The notes: a model not told the origin generated them from the sequence alone. DNA of 20,386 nt from Actinomycetota bacterium (GCA_005793655.1 SXRC01000098.1:1-20386); one strand, 5' to 3'. Counted from the stretch's first letter, positions 1 to 7,845 are shown. Made by a program: numbers and translations.

Positions 1-1305
1 TCATGATCTAAAACCTCCACTTGAACTAGTTGTTAATTCATATCCAGTTTCAGCATGTTGATCGTAATCAATTCCCGAAACTTCAGCCTCTTCTTTCACT
101 CGCAAGCCAATAGTTTTATCGATTGCAAAACCGATAATTAAGGTTACGATAAAAGAATAAGTGAGTACAAAGAAAGCACCAAAAGCTTGCTTGCCAAGTA
201 ATGCAGTTCCACCACCATAGAAAATTCCATCTAAGCCCAGGCTATTGATCGCACTGTTGCCGAAAAATCCTATTGATAAGCATCCCCACAATCCACCAAC
301 TAAGTGAACACCCACTACATCCAGTGAGTCATCAAAGTTGAATAGATACTTAAGCCCAACTGCCAGGGCACAAAATACTCCGGCAAGTAAACCAATTACG
401 ACAGCTGCCCATGGCGCCACAAATGCACACGCAGGTGTGATTGCAACTAAACCAGATATAGCACCAGATGCCACACCTAATGAAGTCGGATGACCATCTC
501 GGATTTTTTCAACCAACAACCAGCCAAGTGCTGCTGCTGCAGTTGCTACTTGAGTATTTAATAAAGCAATAGCTGCAACACCATTTGCGCCCAGTGCTGA
601 CCCAGCGTTGAAACCAAACCAACCAAACCACAAAAGCCCAGCGCCAATTAAAACTAATGGCAATGAGTGAGGTCGCATCGACTCACGTCGCCACCCAACT
701 CGCCTACCCAAAATAATTGCCATGGCTAATCCAGCAGCACCAGCATTAATATGAACTGCGGTTCCGCCGGCAAAATCTTGGACACCACGAGCAGCTAAGA
801 ATCCAGCACCGGTAACGGTATCGCCAACCTTGTCACCAAATGCGAATACCCAGTGCGCGACTGGGAAATAGACCACGGTCACCCAAATGGTTACGAAAAC
901 TGCCCATGCAGTAAACTTTGTACGATCTGCAATTGCGCCAGAGATAAGAGCTGGTGTGATAATTGCAAACATCAATTGAAATGCTGCGAATGCTAACAAT
1001 GGAATTGGATATACCCCACCATTGTTAGTTAACTCATTTACCGCACTTCCCAATCCTGACAATGAGATTGCGCCATACCATTGTGAATTTGCCTCATAAC
1101 CAAAAGCTAGTTTGAAGCCATAAATAACCCAAAGCACACTAACGATGCCAATAGTTACCATAGACATCAACATCATATTTAAAACACTCTTTGCTCTAAC
1201 CATGCCACCGTAAAAAAGTGCCAAACCTGGTGTCATTAAAAGCACTAATGCGGTGCTGGCTAGTACCCAAGCGGTATCACCAGCATTTAAAACTACCTCT
1301 GACAT
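1..1305 (-). CDS. amt: Ammonium transporter, Amt/MEP/Rh family
   Basis: Integral membrane channel that takes up ammonium/ammonia. The 434-residue protein has the family's length and about eleven hydrophobic segments. Landmarks: MTPGLALFYGG at 24-34, the DFAGGTAVHINAG block at 178-189 containing the first pore histidine (H185) and the conserved aspartate (D179 region), the FGWFGFNAGSALG stretch at 227-239, and DVVGVHLVGG at 329-338 with the second pore histidine (H334). The C-terminal cytoplasmic tail (about 400-434) carries the usual GIDYDQHAE-type segment and a Ser/Gly-rich end. The ATG is preceded by a GGAG ribosome site. The stop lies at the first base of the window, so any glnK partner downstream (common in this family) would be outside. 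Two GlnR-like boxes upstream suggest nitrogen control. Identification is secure; substrate is by family. Confidence 0.97.
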   Translation of the reverse strand: MSEVVLNAGDTAWVLASTALVLLMTPGLALFYGGMVRAKSVLNMMLMSMVTIGIVSVLWVIYGFKLAFGYEANSQWYGAISLSGLGSAVNELTNNGGVYPIPLLAFAAFQLMFAIITPALISGAIADRTKFTAWAVFVTIWVTVVYFPVAHWVFAFGDKVGDTVTGAGFLAARGVQDFAGGTAVHINAGAAGLAMAIILGRRVGWRRESMRPHSLPLVLIGAGLLWFGWFGFNAGSALGANGVAAIALLNTQVATAAAALGWLLVEKIRDGHPTSLGVASGAISGLVAITPACAFVAPWAAVVIGLLAGVFCALAVGLKYLFNFDDSLDVVGVHLVGGLWGCLSIGFFGNSAINSLGLDGIFYGGGTALLGKQAFGAFFVLTYSFIVTLIIGFAIDKTIGLRVKEEAEVSGIDYDQHAETGYELTTSSSGGFRS

Positions 1306-1368
1306 TTATTCTCCAATTTTTTATTAACCCTGAATAAATATGGGAAACCTCGTCATTGAGATGGGACA

Positions 1369-1374
1369 ACTATG
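1369..1374 (-). promoter_or_regulatory. Possible -10 element of amt
   Basis: CATAGT on the minus strand, about 64 bases before the amt ATG, fits the loose TANNNT-type -10 with one mismatch. There is no good -35 17-18 bases upstream, as expected if an activator bound at the GlnR-like box about 50 bases upstream of the predicted start supplied recruitment. Weak call; a different -10 cannot be excluded. Confidence 0.25.
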
Positions 1375-1406
1375 CATAGGGCGGGTTAAAACAGGCGTCC
1401 TTTAAG

Positions 1407-1422
1407 GTTTCATTCTGGTGAC
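1407..1422 (-). promoter_or_regulatory. GlnR-like box 1 upstream of amt
   Basis: Read on the minus strand this is GTCAC-N6-GAAAC, an exact match to the half-site pair gTnAC-n6-GaAAC described for actinobacterial GlnR, the nitrogen regulator that activates amt in Streptomyces. It lies about 100-115 bases before the amt ATG, a suitable distance for activation. The motif match is seen; regulation is inferred. Confidence 0.6.
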
Positions 1423-1437
1423 AGTTTGATCCCTTAT

Positions 1438-1453
1438 GTTAAAAGTATGTTAC
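1438..1453 (-). promoter_or_regulatory. GlnR-like box 2 upstream of amt
   Basis: Minus-strand GTAAC-N6-TTAAC, a looser version of the same a-site/b-site pair, starting 31 bases upstream of the start of box 1 (about three helical turns) instead of the canonical 22. It ends directly against the ftsY stop codon. Less certain than box 1 because its second half-site departs from GAAAC. Confidence 0.4.
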
Positions 1454-2290
1454 TTAGCCAAATAAAGCCTGGATGTACCGATCTGGGTCAAAGGGGGCAA
1501 GATCTGATATCTGCTCACCTGCTGCAACAAACTTGATAGGCAGTCCGCTCTCCTTTTCGATCGCCAGCGCCACCCCTCCTTTAGCTGATCCATCTAATTT
1601 GGTAATAATTAATCCGGTGATCCCCACCGACTCAATAAATACCTTCGCCTGATTCATTCCGTTTTGACCAGTCGTGGCATCAATTACTAACAAAATCTCA
1701 TCTACTGAAGATTGCTTTTCGATTACTTTTATTACCTTACCCAACTCCGCCATCAAGTTTTGCTTAGTATGCAGCCGGCCAGCAGTATCAACAATTAAAT
1801 AATCATAAATCTCCTCTTTGGCTTTTGTGACCGCAGAAAATGCCACAGAAGCTGGATCACTATTGACTGACCCAATAACTACTTCAGTTTTAATCCGCTC
1901 AGCCCAAGTTTGCAACTGATCCGTAGCAGCAGCACGGAATGTGTCTGCAGCGGCTAACAAAACAGTATTTCCATTATTTTTCAGTACACTGGCAATCTTC
2001 GCTGCTGAGGTAGTTTTTCCTGTCCCATTTACGCCAACAATTAACATTGTTTTTAAGGAATTTCCCCCAGTTATTAACCTGCGATCTTTTTTGCTCAACC
2101 AAGTTAAAATCACCTGAGTAATTGCAGTTTTTGCATCCTCTGGTTTGACTGACTTAGCGGTCGTAATAACCTGATCTGCTAATTTTACTCCCAGATCTGC
2201 AGCGATAAAATTAGTTCTTATTTCACCCCACTCTTGATCGGTTATTGCACCAGAACGAAGAGCAGTAAATAAACGTGTAAATAAACTCAT
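1454..2290 (-). CDS. ftsY: Signal recognition particle receptor FtsY, minimal NG form
   Basis: SRP-receptor GTPase that docks ribosome-nascent chain/SRP complexes at the inner membrane. The G domain is complete: P-loop GVNGTGKTT at 86-94, DTFRAAA at 116-122, DTAGR at 168-172, TKLDG at 230-234 and the closing GE(Q) segment near 258. At 278 residues it is much shorter than most actinobacterial FtsY; the acidic A domain is absent and the first N-domain helix is short. The ATG cannot be extended because an in-frame TAA sits immediately before it. Residues 2-12 form an amphipathic pattern (L3, F4, L7, F8, L11) that could be the membrane-targeting helix. It follows smc by 7 bases and is probably co-transcribed with it. 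Very sure of identity. Confidence 0.97.
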   Translation of the reverse strand: MSLFTRLFTALRSGAITDQEWGEIRTNFIAADLGVKLADQVITTAKSVKPEDAKTAITQVILTWLSKKDRRLITGGNSLKTMLIVGVNGTGKTTSAAKIASVLKNNGNTVLLAAADTFRAAATDQLQTWAERIKTEVVIGSVNSDPASVAFSAVTKAKEEIYDYLIVDTAGRLHTKQNLMAELGKVIKVIEKQSSVDEILLVIDATTGQNGMNQAKVFIESVGITGLIITKLDGSAKGGVALAIEKESGLPIKFVAAGEQISDLAPFDPDRYIQALFG

Positions 2291-2297
2291 TTACTTC

Positions 2298-5200
2298 TTA
2301 AGAAACTGCATCAACTTCTCGTATGCGCTGGGAGATAACCTCACTCACACCATCACCGCGCATAGTCACACCATATAATGCATCTGCAATCTCCATAGTG
2401 CGCTTTTGATGCGTAATAATTATTAATTGGGATTTTTCGCGCAATTCTTCAAACACTCCAAGTAGTCTTCCTAAGTTTGTGTCATCTAAAGCAGCTTCAA
2501 CCTCATCCATAACATAAAATGGAGATGGTCGGGCCTTAAAGATGGCAATTAATAAGGCAACTGCGACCAAGGAGCGTTCACCTCCAGAGAGCAACGACAA
2601 CCGCTTAACTCGCTTTCCAGGAGGACGGGCTTCAACATCAATTCCTGTGGTCAACATGTCAGATGGATTTGTGAGAATTAACTTTCCATCACCACCAGGA
2701 AATAGCCTTGCAAAAACTAACTCAAATTCCCGCGCAGTATCCTCATAAGCTTGAGTGAAAATCTGTTGAACTCGATCATCAACCTCTTTGATGATATCTA
2801 GCAGATCTTTCTTAGTCTTCTTCAGATCCTCTAACTGTTCAGCAAGATAGCGCAATCTCTCTTCCAGCGATGAGTACTCTTCCAGTGCTAATGGATTGAT
2901 TTTTCCAAGTACAGCTAATGAGCGTTCTGCTTGAGAAAGTCTTTTCTCTTGTTGGTCTCTTCGATATGGAATCAAATCTCCAGGAACAAACTCTCCTTGC
3001 TCGTTTTCATAAAATGTTGGCACATCATTGCTTGGTCCATATTCATTAAGCAGGGTGGTTACATCAATTCCAAGCTCCTCCACCGCCTTCATCTCCATTT
3101 GTTCAATCCTGAGTCGCTGTTCAGCACGGGTAATCTCATCTTTGTGAACACTGGAAGTTAGTTTTTCTAATTCAATTGCTAACTCTCTGCTGATAGTGCG
3201 CAAACTTAGAATTTCACCTTCGCGCTCAGATCTTGATCTTTCTAACCTAGCCCGTTCAGCTCCAGCACGTGAAATTGATGATTCAATTTGAATTAATGCT
3301 TCATATGCAGTGTCGGCAATCTGCTGCGCAATTATCGCGGCCTGGGCACGATTTTCTCGTCTTGAAATTGATTTTGAGGCAGCATCTATCTCAACCTTTG
3401 CCTGATTCTCTAATGCTAAGGCTCGTTGTGCGATTGCATCTTTGCGCTCTTCAATCGTGCGTAAATTAAGCCGTGCCTCGACCTCTTTAGATCTGGCACC
3501 TGATACTTGCGATCTTAAATCTTCTAGGTGTGTTAAATCTGGCTCAATGGGAGTTTGGTGAGATTCAAATTGCGCTATCGCCGCAGCTAAATCTCTCTCA
3601 TCAAATGTACGTTGCTCACTTGCTGCCTCCAAAGTGGAGATAAGACGATCAACCTCTTCGCTAGTGTTTTTTACATTTTGGCCAGCAATCGCTAATTGTT
3701 CTGCTAGCCCTGTCATTGCAGCATCTGAATCATTGAGCTTTGATAGCGCCAACTCATAATTCTTGTTCACGGCATTGAAACGATCTTGAGCAGTATTTAG
3801 CTCAAATTTAATTCGATCACAATCAGCGGAGACTTTTGCGACCTCCACCTCACAATTTGAGGTAAGAACTGCGATCTTTTCAATTAGGTCTGCACTCCCG
3901 GAGGATGCCACCAAATCTGTTATCTCCTTAAAAGCAGTCAATCGACCAAGAGATCCAGCTCGTAATTTCTCAGTTGACTGCAGCTTTTCAGCTAAAACCT
4001 TTAACTCACCTTCAGCTGCTTTTAACTCTATTTTTAATTTATTAAATAACCCATCTAGGCCTGGCTCTGAAGCAGTCAGTGAAGATATTTGAGTTTCAAT
4101 TACTGCAAAACCTTCACGGTAGCCTTTTAATCGATCTTCGGCAGAATTTTTAGCAGTTGTTAAACGACTGATCTCACCATTAGTTGCATCAATTCTGGAA
4201 CGAAGTCCATTTATGTGACCTTCTTGCCTTGCAGTTCCTTCGCGTTGATCTGCAATAGCTCGCAGTGATGCTGAAACTGCATTTTCTTCCAAAGCAAGTT
4301 GATCTTCAATAGCTTTTAAAGAGTTTGAATCAAGATGTAACTGCTCTTGTGAAATCTTTACCTGTGCAAAAAGTGCAGACTCTTCTTTTCTCAGTGATAG
4401 TGCTTCTTCTTCCGAGGCTTTTGGATCTCTACCAGTTGCCTTTGCCTCCTCCGCCTCTTCTGTTAAAAATCTTGCTCGCTCAGAGGCTAGATTCTGCACA
4501 CCTCTTATTTGTTCTCGCTGCGCTGTCAAGCGATAGAAATTTTCCTGTGCTGCGATTAATTGTGGATTCTCACTCGCAGCAATTGCATCTAATTCAATTT
4601 CGCGGTTTCTTGCCGTGTTTAATTCTCGTTCTACCTGTTCTTTGCGCTCACGCAGCACATTCTCATCTGCAACTTCCACCTGCATCTCAGATCGCATGCG
4701 AGTTAGATCATCTGCTAGCAATCGAAGTTTGGCATCCCTGACATCGGACTGAATGACTGATGCTTTGCGAGCAACCTCAGCTTGCTTACCCAATGGCCGC
4801 AGTTGTCGGCGAAGCTCAACAGTTAGATCCTGGATTCTGGCTAGATTTGTTTGCATGGAATCCAATTTGCGCAACGCCTTCTCTTTACGTTTACGATGCT
4901 TCAAAACACCAGCAGCCTCTTCAATAAAAGATCTGCGCTCCTCCGGATTTGCCAGCAAGATTGCATCTAGTTGCCCTTGCCCAACAATTACATGCATTTC
5001 ACGACCAATACCGCTATCACTTAACAACTCTTGAATGTCTAGTAGGCGTGTTGTCTCACCATTTAGTAAATATTCAGAGGCACCATTTCTAAATAAAACG
5101 CGAGTTATCGTCACTTCGGAAAAATCAATTGGTAGTGCACCATCGGTATTATCAATAGTGACTGAAACTTCAGAGCGACCAAGTGGGGCTCTGCCTGAAG

Positions 5201-5405
5201 TGCCAGCAAAAATTACATCCTCCATTTTGCCACCACGCAATGATTTTGCGCCTTGCTCTCCTAATACCCAAGAGAGTGCATCTACGACATTTGACTTACC
5301 AGATCCATTCGGGCCAACAACACAAGTAATGCCCTGCTCAAAATTTAAAGTAGTGGAGGAGGCAAAGGATTTGAACCCTTTGAGGTTCATACTCTTTAGA
5401 TACAT
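2298..5405 (-). CDS. smc: Chromosome partition protein SMC, apparently lacking a hinge domain
   Basis: Condensin ATPase that organises and segregates the chromosome. N-terminal head half with Walker A GPNGSGKS at 31-38 and a Q-loop region near 142-146 (VGQGQ); C-terminal head half with signature LSGGE at 939-943 and Walker B/D-loop FYVMDEVEAALD at 963-974. Residues about 170-480 and 520-870 are charged, heptad-rich coiled-coil arms. Length is 1035 against the usual 1150-1200, and the deficit matches the globular hinge, which I cannot find: only about 40 residues (480-520, including a SSGS turn) lie between arm segments that resemble the normal pre- and post-hinge regions. The frame is open throughout, so this is no simple frameshift. 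ATG preceded by AGGGGTG; a second ATG at codon 6 is less likely. scpA and scpB are not in the window. Confidence 0.95.
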   Translation of the reverse strand: MYLKSMNLKGFKSFASSTTLNFEQGITCVVGPNGSGKSNVVDALSWVLGEQGAKSLRGGKMEDVIFAGTSGRAPLGRSEVSVTIDNTDGALPIDFSEVTITRVLFRNGASEYLLNGETTRLLDIQELLSDSGIGREMHVIVGQGQLDAILLANPEERRSFIEEAAGVLKHRKRKEKALRKLDSMQTNLARIQDLTVELRRQLRPLGKQAEVARKASVIQSDVRDAKLRLLADDLTRMRSEMQVEVADENVLRERKEQVERELNTARNREIELDAIAASENPQLIAAQENFYRLTAQREQIRGVQNLASERARFLTEEAEEAKATGRDPKASEEEALSLRKEESALFAQVKISQEQLHLDSNSLKAIEDQLALEENAVSASLRAIADQREGTARQEGHINGLRSRIDATNGEISRLTTAKNSAEDRLKGYREGFAVIETQISSLTASEPGLDGLFNKLKIELKAAEGELKVLAEKLQSTEKLRAGSLGRLTAFKEITDLVASSGSADLIEKIAVLTSNCEVEVAKVSADCDRIKFELNTAQDRFNAVNKNYELALSKLNDSDAAMTGLAEQLAIAGQNVKNTSEEVDRLISTLEAASEQRTFDERDLAAAIAQFESHQTPIEPDLTHLEDLRSQVSGARSKEVEARLNLRTIEERKDAIAQRALALENQAKVEIDAASKSISRRENRAQAAIIAQQIADTAYEALIQIESSISRAGAERARLERSRSEREGEILSLRTISRELAIELEKLTSSVHKDEITRAEQRLRIEQMEMKAVEELGIDVTTLLNEYGPSNDVPTFYENEQGEFVPGDLIPYRRDQQEKRLSQAERSLAVLGKINPLALEEYSSLEERLRYLAEQLEDLKKTKKDLLDIIKEVDDRVQQIFTQAYEDTAREFELVFARLFPGGDGKLILTNPSDMLTTGIDVEARPPGKRVKRLSLLSGGERSLVAVALLIAIFKARPSPFYVMDEVEAALDDTNLGRLLGVFEELREKSQLIIITHQKRTMEIADALYGVTMRGDGVSEVISQRIREVDAVS

Positions 5406-5437
5406 AGTTCACCCCTCATAGGCGCAAACCTATCTAA

Positions 5438-5452
5438 AAATCTGTCAGATTT
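5438..5452. repeat. 15-bp palindrome between mutM and smc
   Basis: AAATCTG-T-CAGATTT, perfect 7-base arms around one central base, in the 55-base gap upstream of smc. A one-base loop is too tight for a good RNA hairpin, so a DNA operator is the more natural reading. A second small inverted repeat, ATAGG-N6-CCTAT, follows at 5418-5433. No regulator can be assigned. Confidence 0.4.
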
Positions 5453-5460
5453 GGCTTTAC

Positions 5461-6303
5461 CTACCGTTGGCAACACGGACAAAAATGGGAGGATCTATTC
5501 GCAAAGGCGATTCTACGGATAGCAGTGGCACATCTTGAACATGGTTGCCCTTCACGACCGTAAACGCTCAAAGAGCGCGAAAAGTAACCACTCTCTCCAT
5601 TAACATTTTTATATTGCTCATCAAATGATGTACCACCAGCCTTAATTGCACTTTTCATAACCAATACCGTACTTGTAATTACTTTTTTAATCTCCCCTTC
5701 AGATAAATCTTCACAGATTATCTCTGGGTGAATTCTCGCCCGCCACAATCCTTCATCGGCATAGATGTTTCCAATACCACTCACCACTGTTTGAGCAAGG
5801 AGGGCTGGTTTGATAGCTGTTTTCTTTTGCTTTATTTTTGATACTACCTGCTTAATATCAAACTCTTTTGCAAATGGATCAAGTGCAATGTGTGCAACAC
5901 AGGTTGGAACGCCATCAGATTGCTGCTCTACGGATAGCCAGCCAAAGGTGCGCTGATCAATAAATCTAATTTCATCCCTAATCTTTCTTAAACCGGTGCC
6001 ATTACTTAATCCCAACCTGGCTCGTAAATGTGGTTGTTTTGTAGCTAGAGTTGGCTGTACTAGTAATTGACCGCTCATTCCTAAATGCGCAACTAGTGTT
6101 AATTCTCGATTCAACTCAAACCAAAGAAACTTACCCCTGCGGTTTATGGCCATAATTTTTGCGCCATTTACTGCAGATAATGCAGCAATCGAACTGGATT
6201 TTATTGCCCTGGGGTGGAAACTTTCTGCCTCACAAATAATTTTTCCAAGTACATATTTTTCAAGCCCACTTCGAACTGTTTCAACCTCAGGTAGCTCTGG
6301 CAT
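5461..6303 (-). CDS. mutM: Formamidopyrimidine-DNA glycosylase (Fpg/MutM)
   Basis: Bifunctional base-excision repair glycosylase/AP lyase that removes 8-oxoguanine and ring-opened purines. All hallmarks are present: MPELPEVETVR start with catalytic P2 and E3, the conserved lysine in RRGKF (K58), the helix-two-turn-helix core GIGNIYADE at 177-185, and a C-terminal zinc finger with C255, C258, C275 and C278, the last pair within HFCPCCQ. R270 in the finger corresponds to the DNA-contacting arginine. The 280-residue length is normal. The start must be this ATG because P2 becomes the N-terminal nucleophile. It lies 15 bases after rnc, with no clear Shine-Dalgarno sequence, so translation may depend on coupling to rnc. 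Confidence 0.97.
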   Translation of the reverse strand: MPELPEVETVRSGLEKYVLGKIICEAESFHPRAIKSSSIAALSAVNGAKIMAINRRGKFLWFELNRELTLVAHLGMSGQLLVQPTLATKQPHLRARLGLSNGTGLRKIRDEIRFIDQRTFGWLSVEQQSDGVPTCVAHIALDPFAKEFDIKQVVSKIKQKKTAIKPALLAQTVVSGIGNIYADEGLWRARIHPEIICEDLSEGEIKKVITSTVLVMKSAIKAGGTSFDEQYKNVNGESGYFSRSLSVYGREGQPCSRCATAIRRIAFANRSSHFCPCCQR

Positions 6304-6318
6304 TGCTGGCTAAAACTA

Positions 6319-7005
6319 TTATTTCTTTTTACTTCTACTACTTAAGAGATCATAAGCAAGCTTTGCTGCTGCTTGCTCAGCTTCACGTTTACTTTTTCCT
6401 TCACCATTAGGAAACTTTTCACTACTGACCATCACAGTGGCAACAAAGCTTTTATCGTGATCTGGTCCTGATTCAGTAATTTCATACTCTGGTGATGATA
6501 AATTTAAATCTGAGGTCAACGCCTGCAGCGCAGTTTTGCTATCAAGGCTGGCACCCATGTCAGATGCCAAGGTAAGTGCTGGCTTTATCCACTCTAAAAC
6601 TATCTCAGCGGTTTTTGCATAACCGTGCTGGATATAAATTGCACCAACTAATGCTTCAAGCGAATCTGCCAGAATAGAATTCTTATCTCGTCCGTTAGTG
6701 GCTTCCTCACCCTTACCTATTCGAAGATGCTCACCTAGTTTTATATCTCGAGCTATTTGGGCCAGTGCTCTCATGTTTACGACACCAGATCTAAGTGGAC
6801 TTAATCTACTCTCATCTAAATTGGGAAACTGTTTGTAAAGTTCATCGGTGACAACTAGTCCTAATACTGAATCACCTAAAAACTCTAATCGCTCATTTGT
6901 TGGTATACCACCGGCTTCGTAAGAAAAAGAACGGTGGGTTAATGCAAGTTCCAGCAACTCATCCTTAACCAAGATTCCGAGTCGCTCGGTTAGGCTTGAA
7001 TACAG
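6319..7005 (-). CDS. rnc: Ribonuclease III, probable CTG start
   Basis: Double-strand-specific endoribonuclease for rRNA and mRNA processing. Counting from the TTG at 6972, the signature NERLEFLGD lies at 26-34 with metal ligands E30 and D34, and the second acidic pair D103 and E106 is in ADSLEALVG; a dsRNA-binding domain occupies about 150-217. I place the start at a CTG at 7003-7005, which adds 11 residues including LTERLGI. That stretch matches the first-helix consensus (L..RLG..) found before the ALTHRS motif in homologues. The CTG has AGAGG six bases upstream and lies one base after the rpmF stop. The conventional alternative is TTG at 6970-6972, which has no good ribosome site and cuts off that helix. 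No ATG or GTG is available before the upstream in-frame stop. Confidence 0.9.
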   Translation of the reverse strand: MYSSLTERLGILVKDELLELALTHRSFSYEAGGIPTNERLEFLGDSVLGLVVTDELYKQFPNLDESRLSPLRSGVVNMRALAQIARDIKLGEHLRIGKGEEATNGRDKNSILADSLEALVGAIYIQHGYAKTAEIVLEWIKPALTLASDMGASLDSKTALQALTSDLNLSSPEYEITESGPDHDKSFVATVMVSSEKFPNGEGKSKREAEQAAAKLAYDLLSSRSKKK

Positions 7006-7006
7006 A

Positions 7007-7180
7007 TCAGACCTCTAAAACCTGACGACGATTATAAGTACCACAGGTTGGGCAAGCAGTATGTTGCAATTTCGGTTGTTGGCATTGTTCACAAGTTGCA
7101 AGATTTGCTGGAGTTGTCTTCCACATGCTTCGACGAGAGCGAGTGCGTGCTCGCGACATTTTCCGCTTTGGGACTGGCAT
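7007..7180 (-). CDS. rpmF: Large ribosomal subunit protein bL32
   Basis: A 57-residue ribosomal protein beginning MPVPKRKMSRARTRSRR, the standard bL32 N-terminus, followed by a zinc ribbon with C30-x2-C33 and C43-x2-C46 and the CGTYNRR ending. Four cysteines make it the zinc-binding (C+) form. The ATG has a strong GGGAG ribosome site. The gene lies 83 bases after the DUF177 gene, has its own candidate promoter in that gap, and is followed after one base by the proposed rnc start. The DUF177-rpmF pairing is widespread in bacteria. Confidence 0.97.
   Translation of the reverse strand: MPVPKRKMSRARTRSRRSMWKTTPANLATCEQCQQPKLQHTACPTCGTYNRRQVLEV
7012..7016 (-). promoter_or_regulatory. Ribosome binding site supporting the CTG start of rnc
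   Basis: AGAGG on the minus strand, inside the last codons of rpmF, six bases upstream of the in-frame CTG at 7003-7005. This spacing is near optimal, whereas the TTG at 6972 has only a weak CGGAA. It favours translation of rnc from CTG, possibly by ribosomes finishing rpmF. Confidence 0.5.
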
Positions 7181-7221
7181 GATTTTTACTCCCTATATTG
7201 ATTTACTATTTCAAGAAGAGA

Positions 7222-7250
7222 ATTATCTACGAAAAATCTGATCTTGTAAA
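7222..7250 (-). promoter_or_regulatory. Candidate promoter of rpmF
   Basis: Minus-strand TTTACA (7245-7250), a 17-base spacer and GATAAT (7222-7227): each hexamer has one mismatch to the housekeeping sigma consensus, with ideal spacing. It lies in the 83-base gap after the DUF177 gene and would give rpmF-rnc-mutM-smc-ftsY an extra start independent of the recG-side promoter, with a leader of roughly 35 bases carrying the GGGAG site. Confidence 0.6.
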
Positions 7251-7263
7251 AACGGCTTAACCC

Positions 7264-7839
7264 TTAAGCGTCAAAATCCTTCAAAGCTGCCAAACGATGG
7301 TCTGCCTCGGTATGGGAGTGCTCCTTTGGTAGCGCACGCCATTTTTCACCACAAACCTGACATAGCCCTGGGCAATCCTCAGAACACAATGGATTTACCT
7401 CTAAATTTAAAATCACTGCATCCCTTACCGGCAGTTCTAAATCGATTTCATCTCCATCCATGTAATACAAATCAGCCTCCTCTAAATCAACCTCGTTATC
7501 TTTAGCTGAGCGCTCTTTGCCCCGCCTCTTACCTGCACTCTTACTAGCAGCAGTTTCATAATAGAAAAGTTCAGTAAAACTCTCATCGATTGGCCAGGTA
7601 ATCCCATCAAGACATCTTGTGCACTCACCAGTTGCCTGTGCCATGACCCGACCCATTGCTAAAACTCCCTCATCTACCGATTGAATACGTAGATCTAATT
7701 CAATAATCTCATCAGGTTTTACAGATAATAAATCAACACCAACTGGCTCAGTTATTTTCAGATCCAACTCATACTCGCGTACCTCACCGGCGCGATGCGG
7801 TAAATCATGGGTATTAAAGATAAATATTGAACGAGCCAT
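7264..7839 (-). CDS. DUF177 (YceD-family) protein
   Basis: Member of the YceD/DUF177 family, almost always encoded just before rpmF; in other organisms linked to 23S rRNA or 50S subunit accumulation. The 191 residues include the CTRCLDG motif (C73, C76), an acidic central strand EVDLEEADLYYMDGDEIDL around 116-134, and a C-terminal NPLCSEDCPGLCQVCG block (C152, C156, C160, C163) suited to zinc binding. A basic insert KSAGKRRGKERSAK at about 100-113 is likely disordered. The gene follows the SepIVA-like gene by 6 bases without a clear Shine-Dalgarno sequence, so it is probably translated by coupling. The molecular activity is not established from sequence. Confidence 0.92.
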   Translation of the reverse strand: MARSIFIFNTHDLPHRAGEVREYELDLKITEPVGVDLLSVKPDEIIELDLRIQSVDEGVLAMGRVMAQATGECTRCLDGITWPIDESFTELFYYETAASKSAGKRRGKERSAKDNEVDLEEADLYYMDGDEIDLELPVRDAVILNLEVNPLCSEDCPGLCQVCGEKWRALPKEHSHTEADHRLAALKDFDA

Positions 7840-7845
7840 AGAAAA

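Noticed and set aside
1370..1379. CTATGCATAG palindrome upstream of amt
   Set aside because: A 10-base palindrome is expected by chance; it overlaps the possible -10 and has no known binder.
3848..3883. Cysteines C518 and C529 in the SMC junction as a Rad50-style zinc hook
   Set aside because: Spacing is C-x10-C, not CxxC, and the flanking sequence lacks the hook consensus.
4325..4741. Plus-strand 138-codon open frame opposite smc
   Set aside because: Leu/Pro-rich low-complexity translation typical of the antisense of a coiled-coil coding frame; no ribosome site or domain.
5035..5421. Plus-strand 128-codon open frame opposite the smc N-terminus
   Set aside because: Antisense of the strongly conserved Walker A region of smc; no recognisable protein features.
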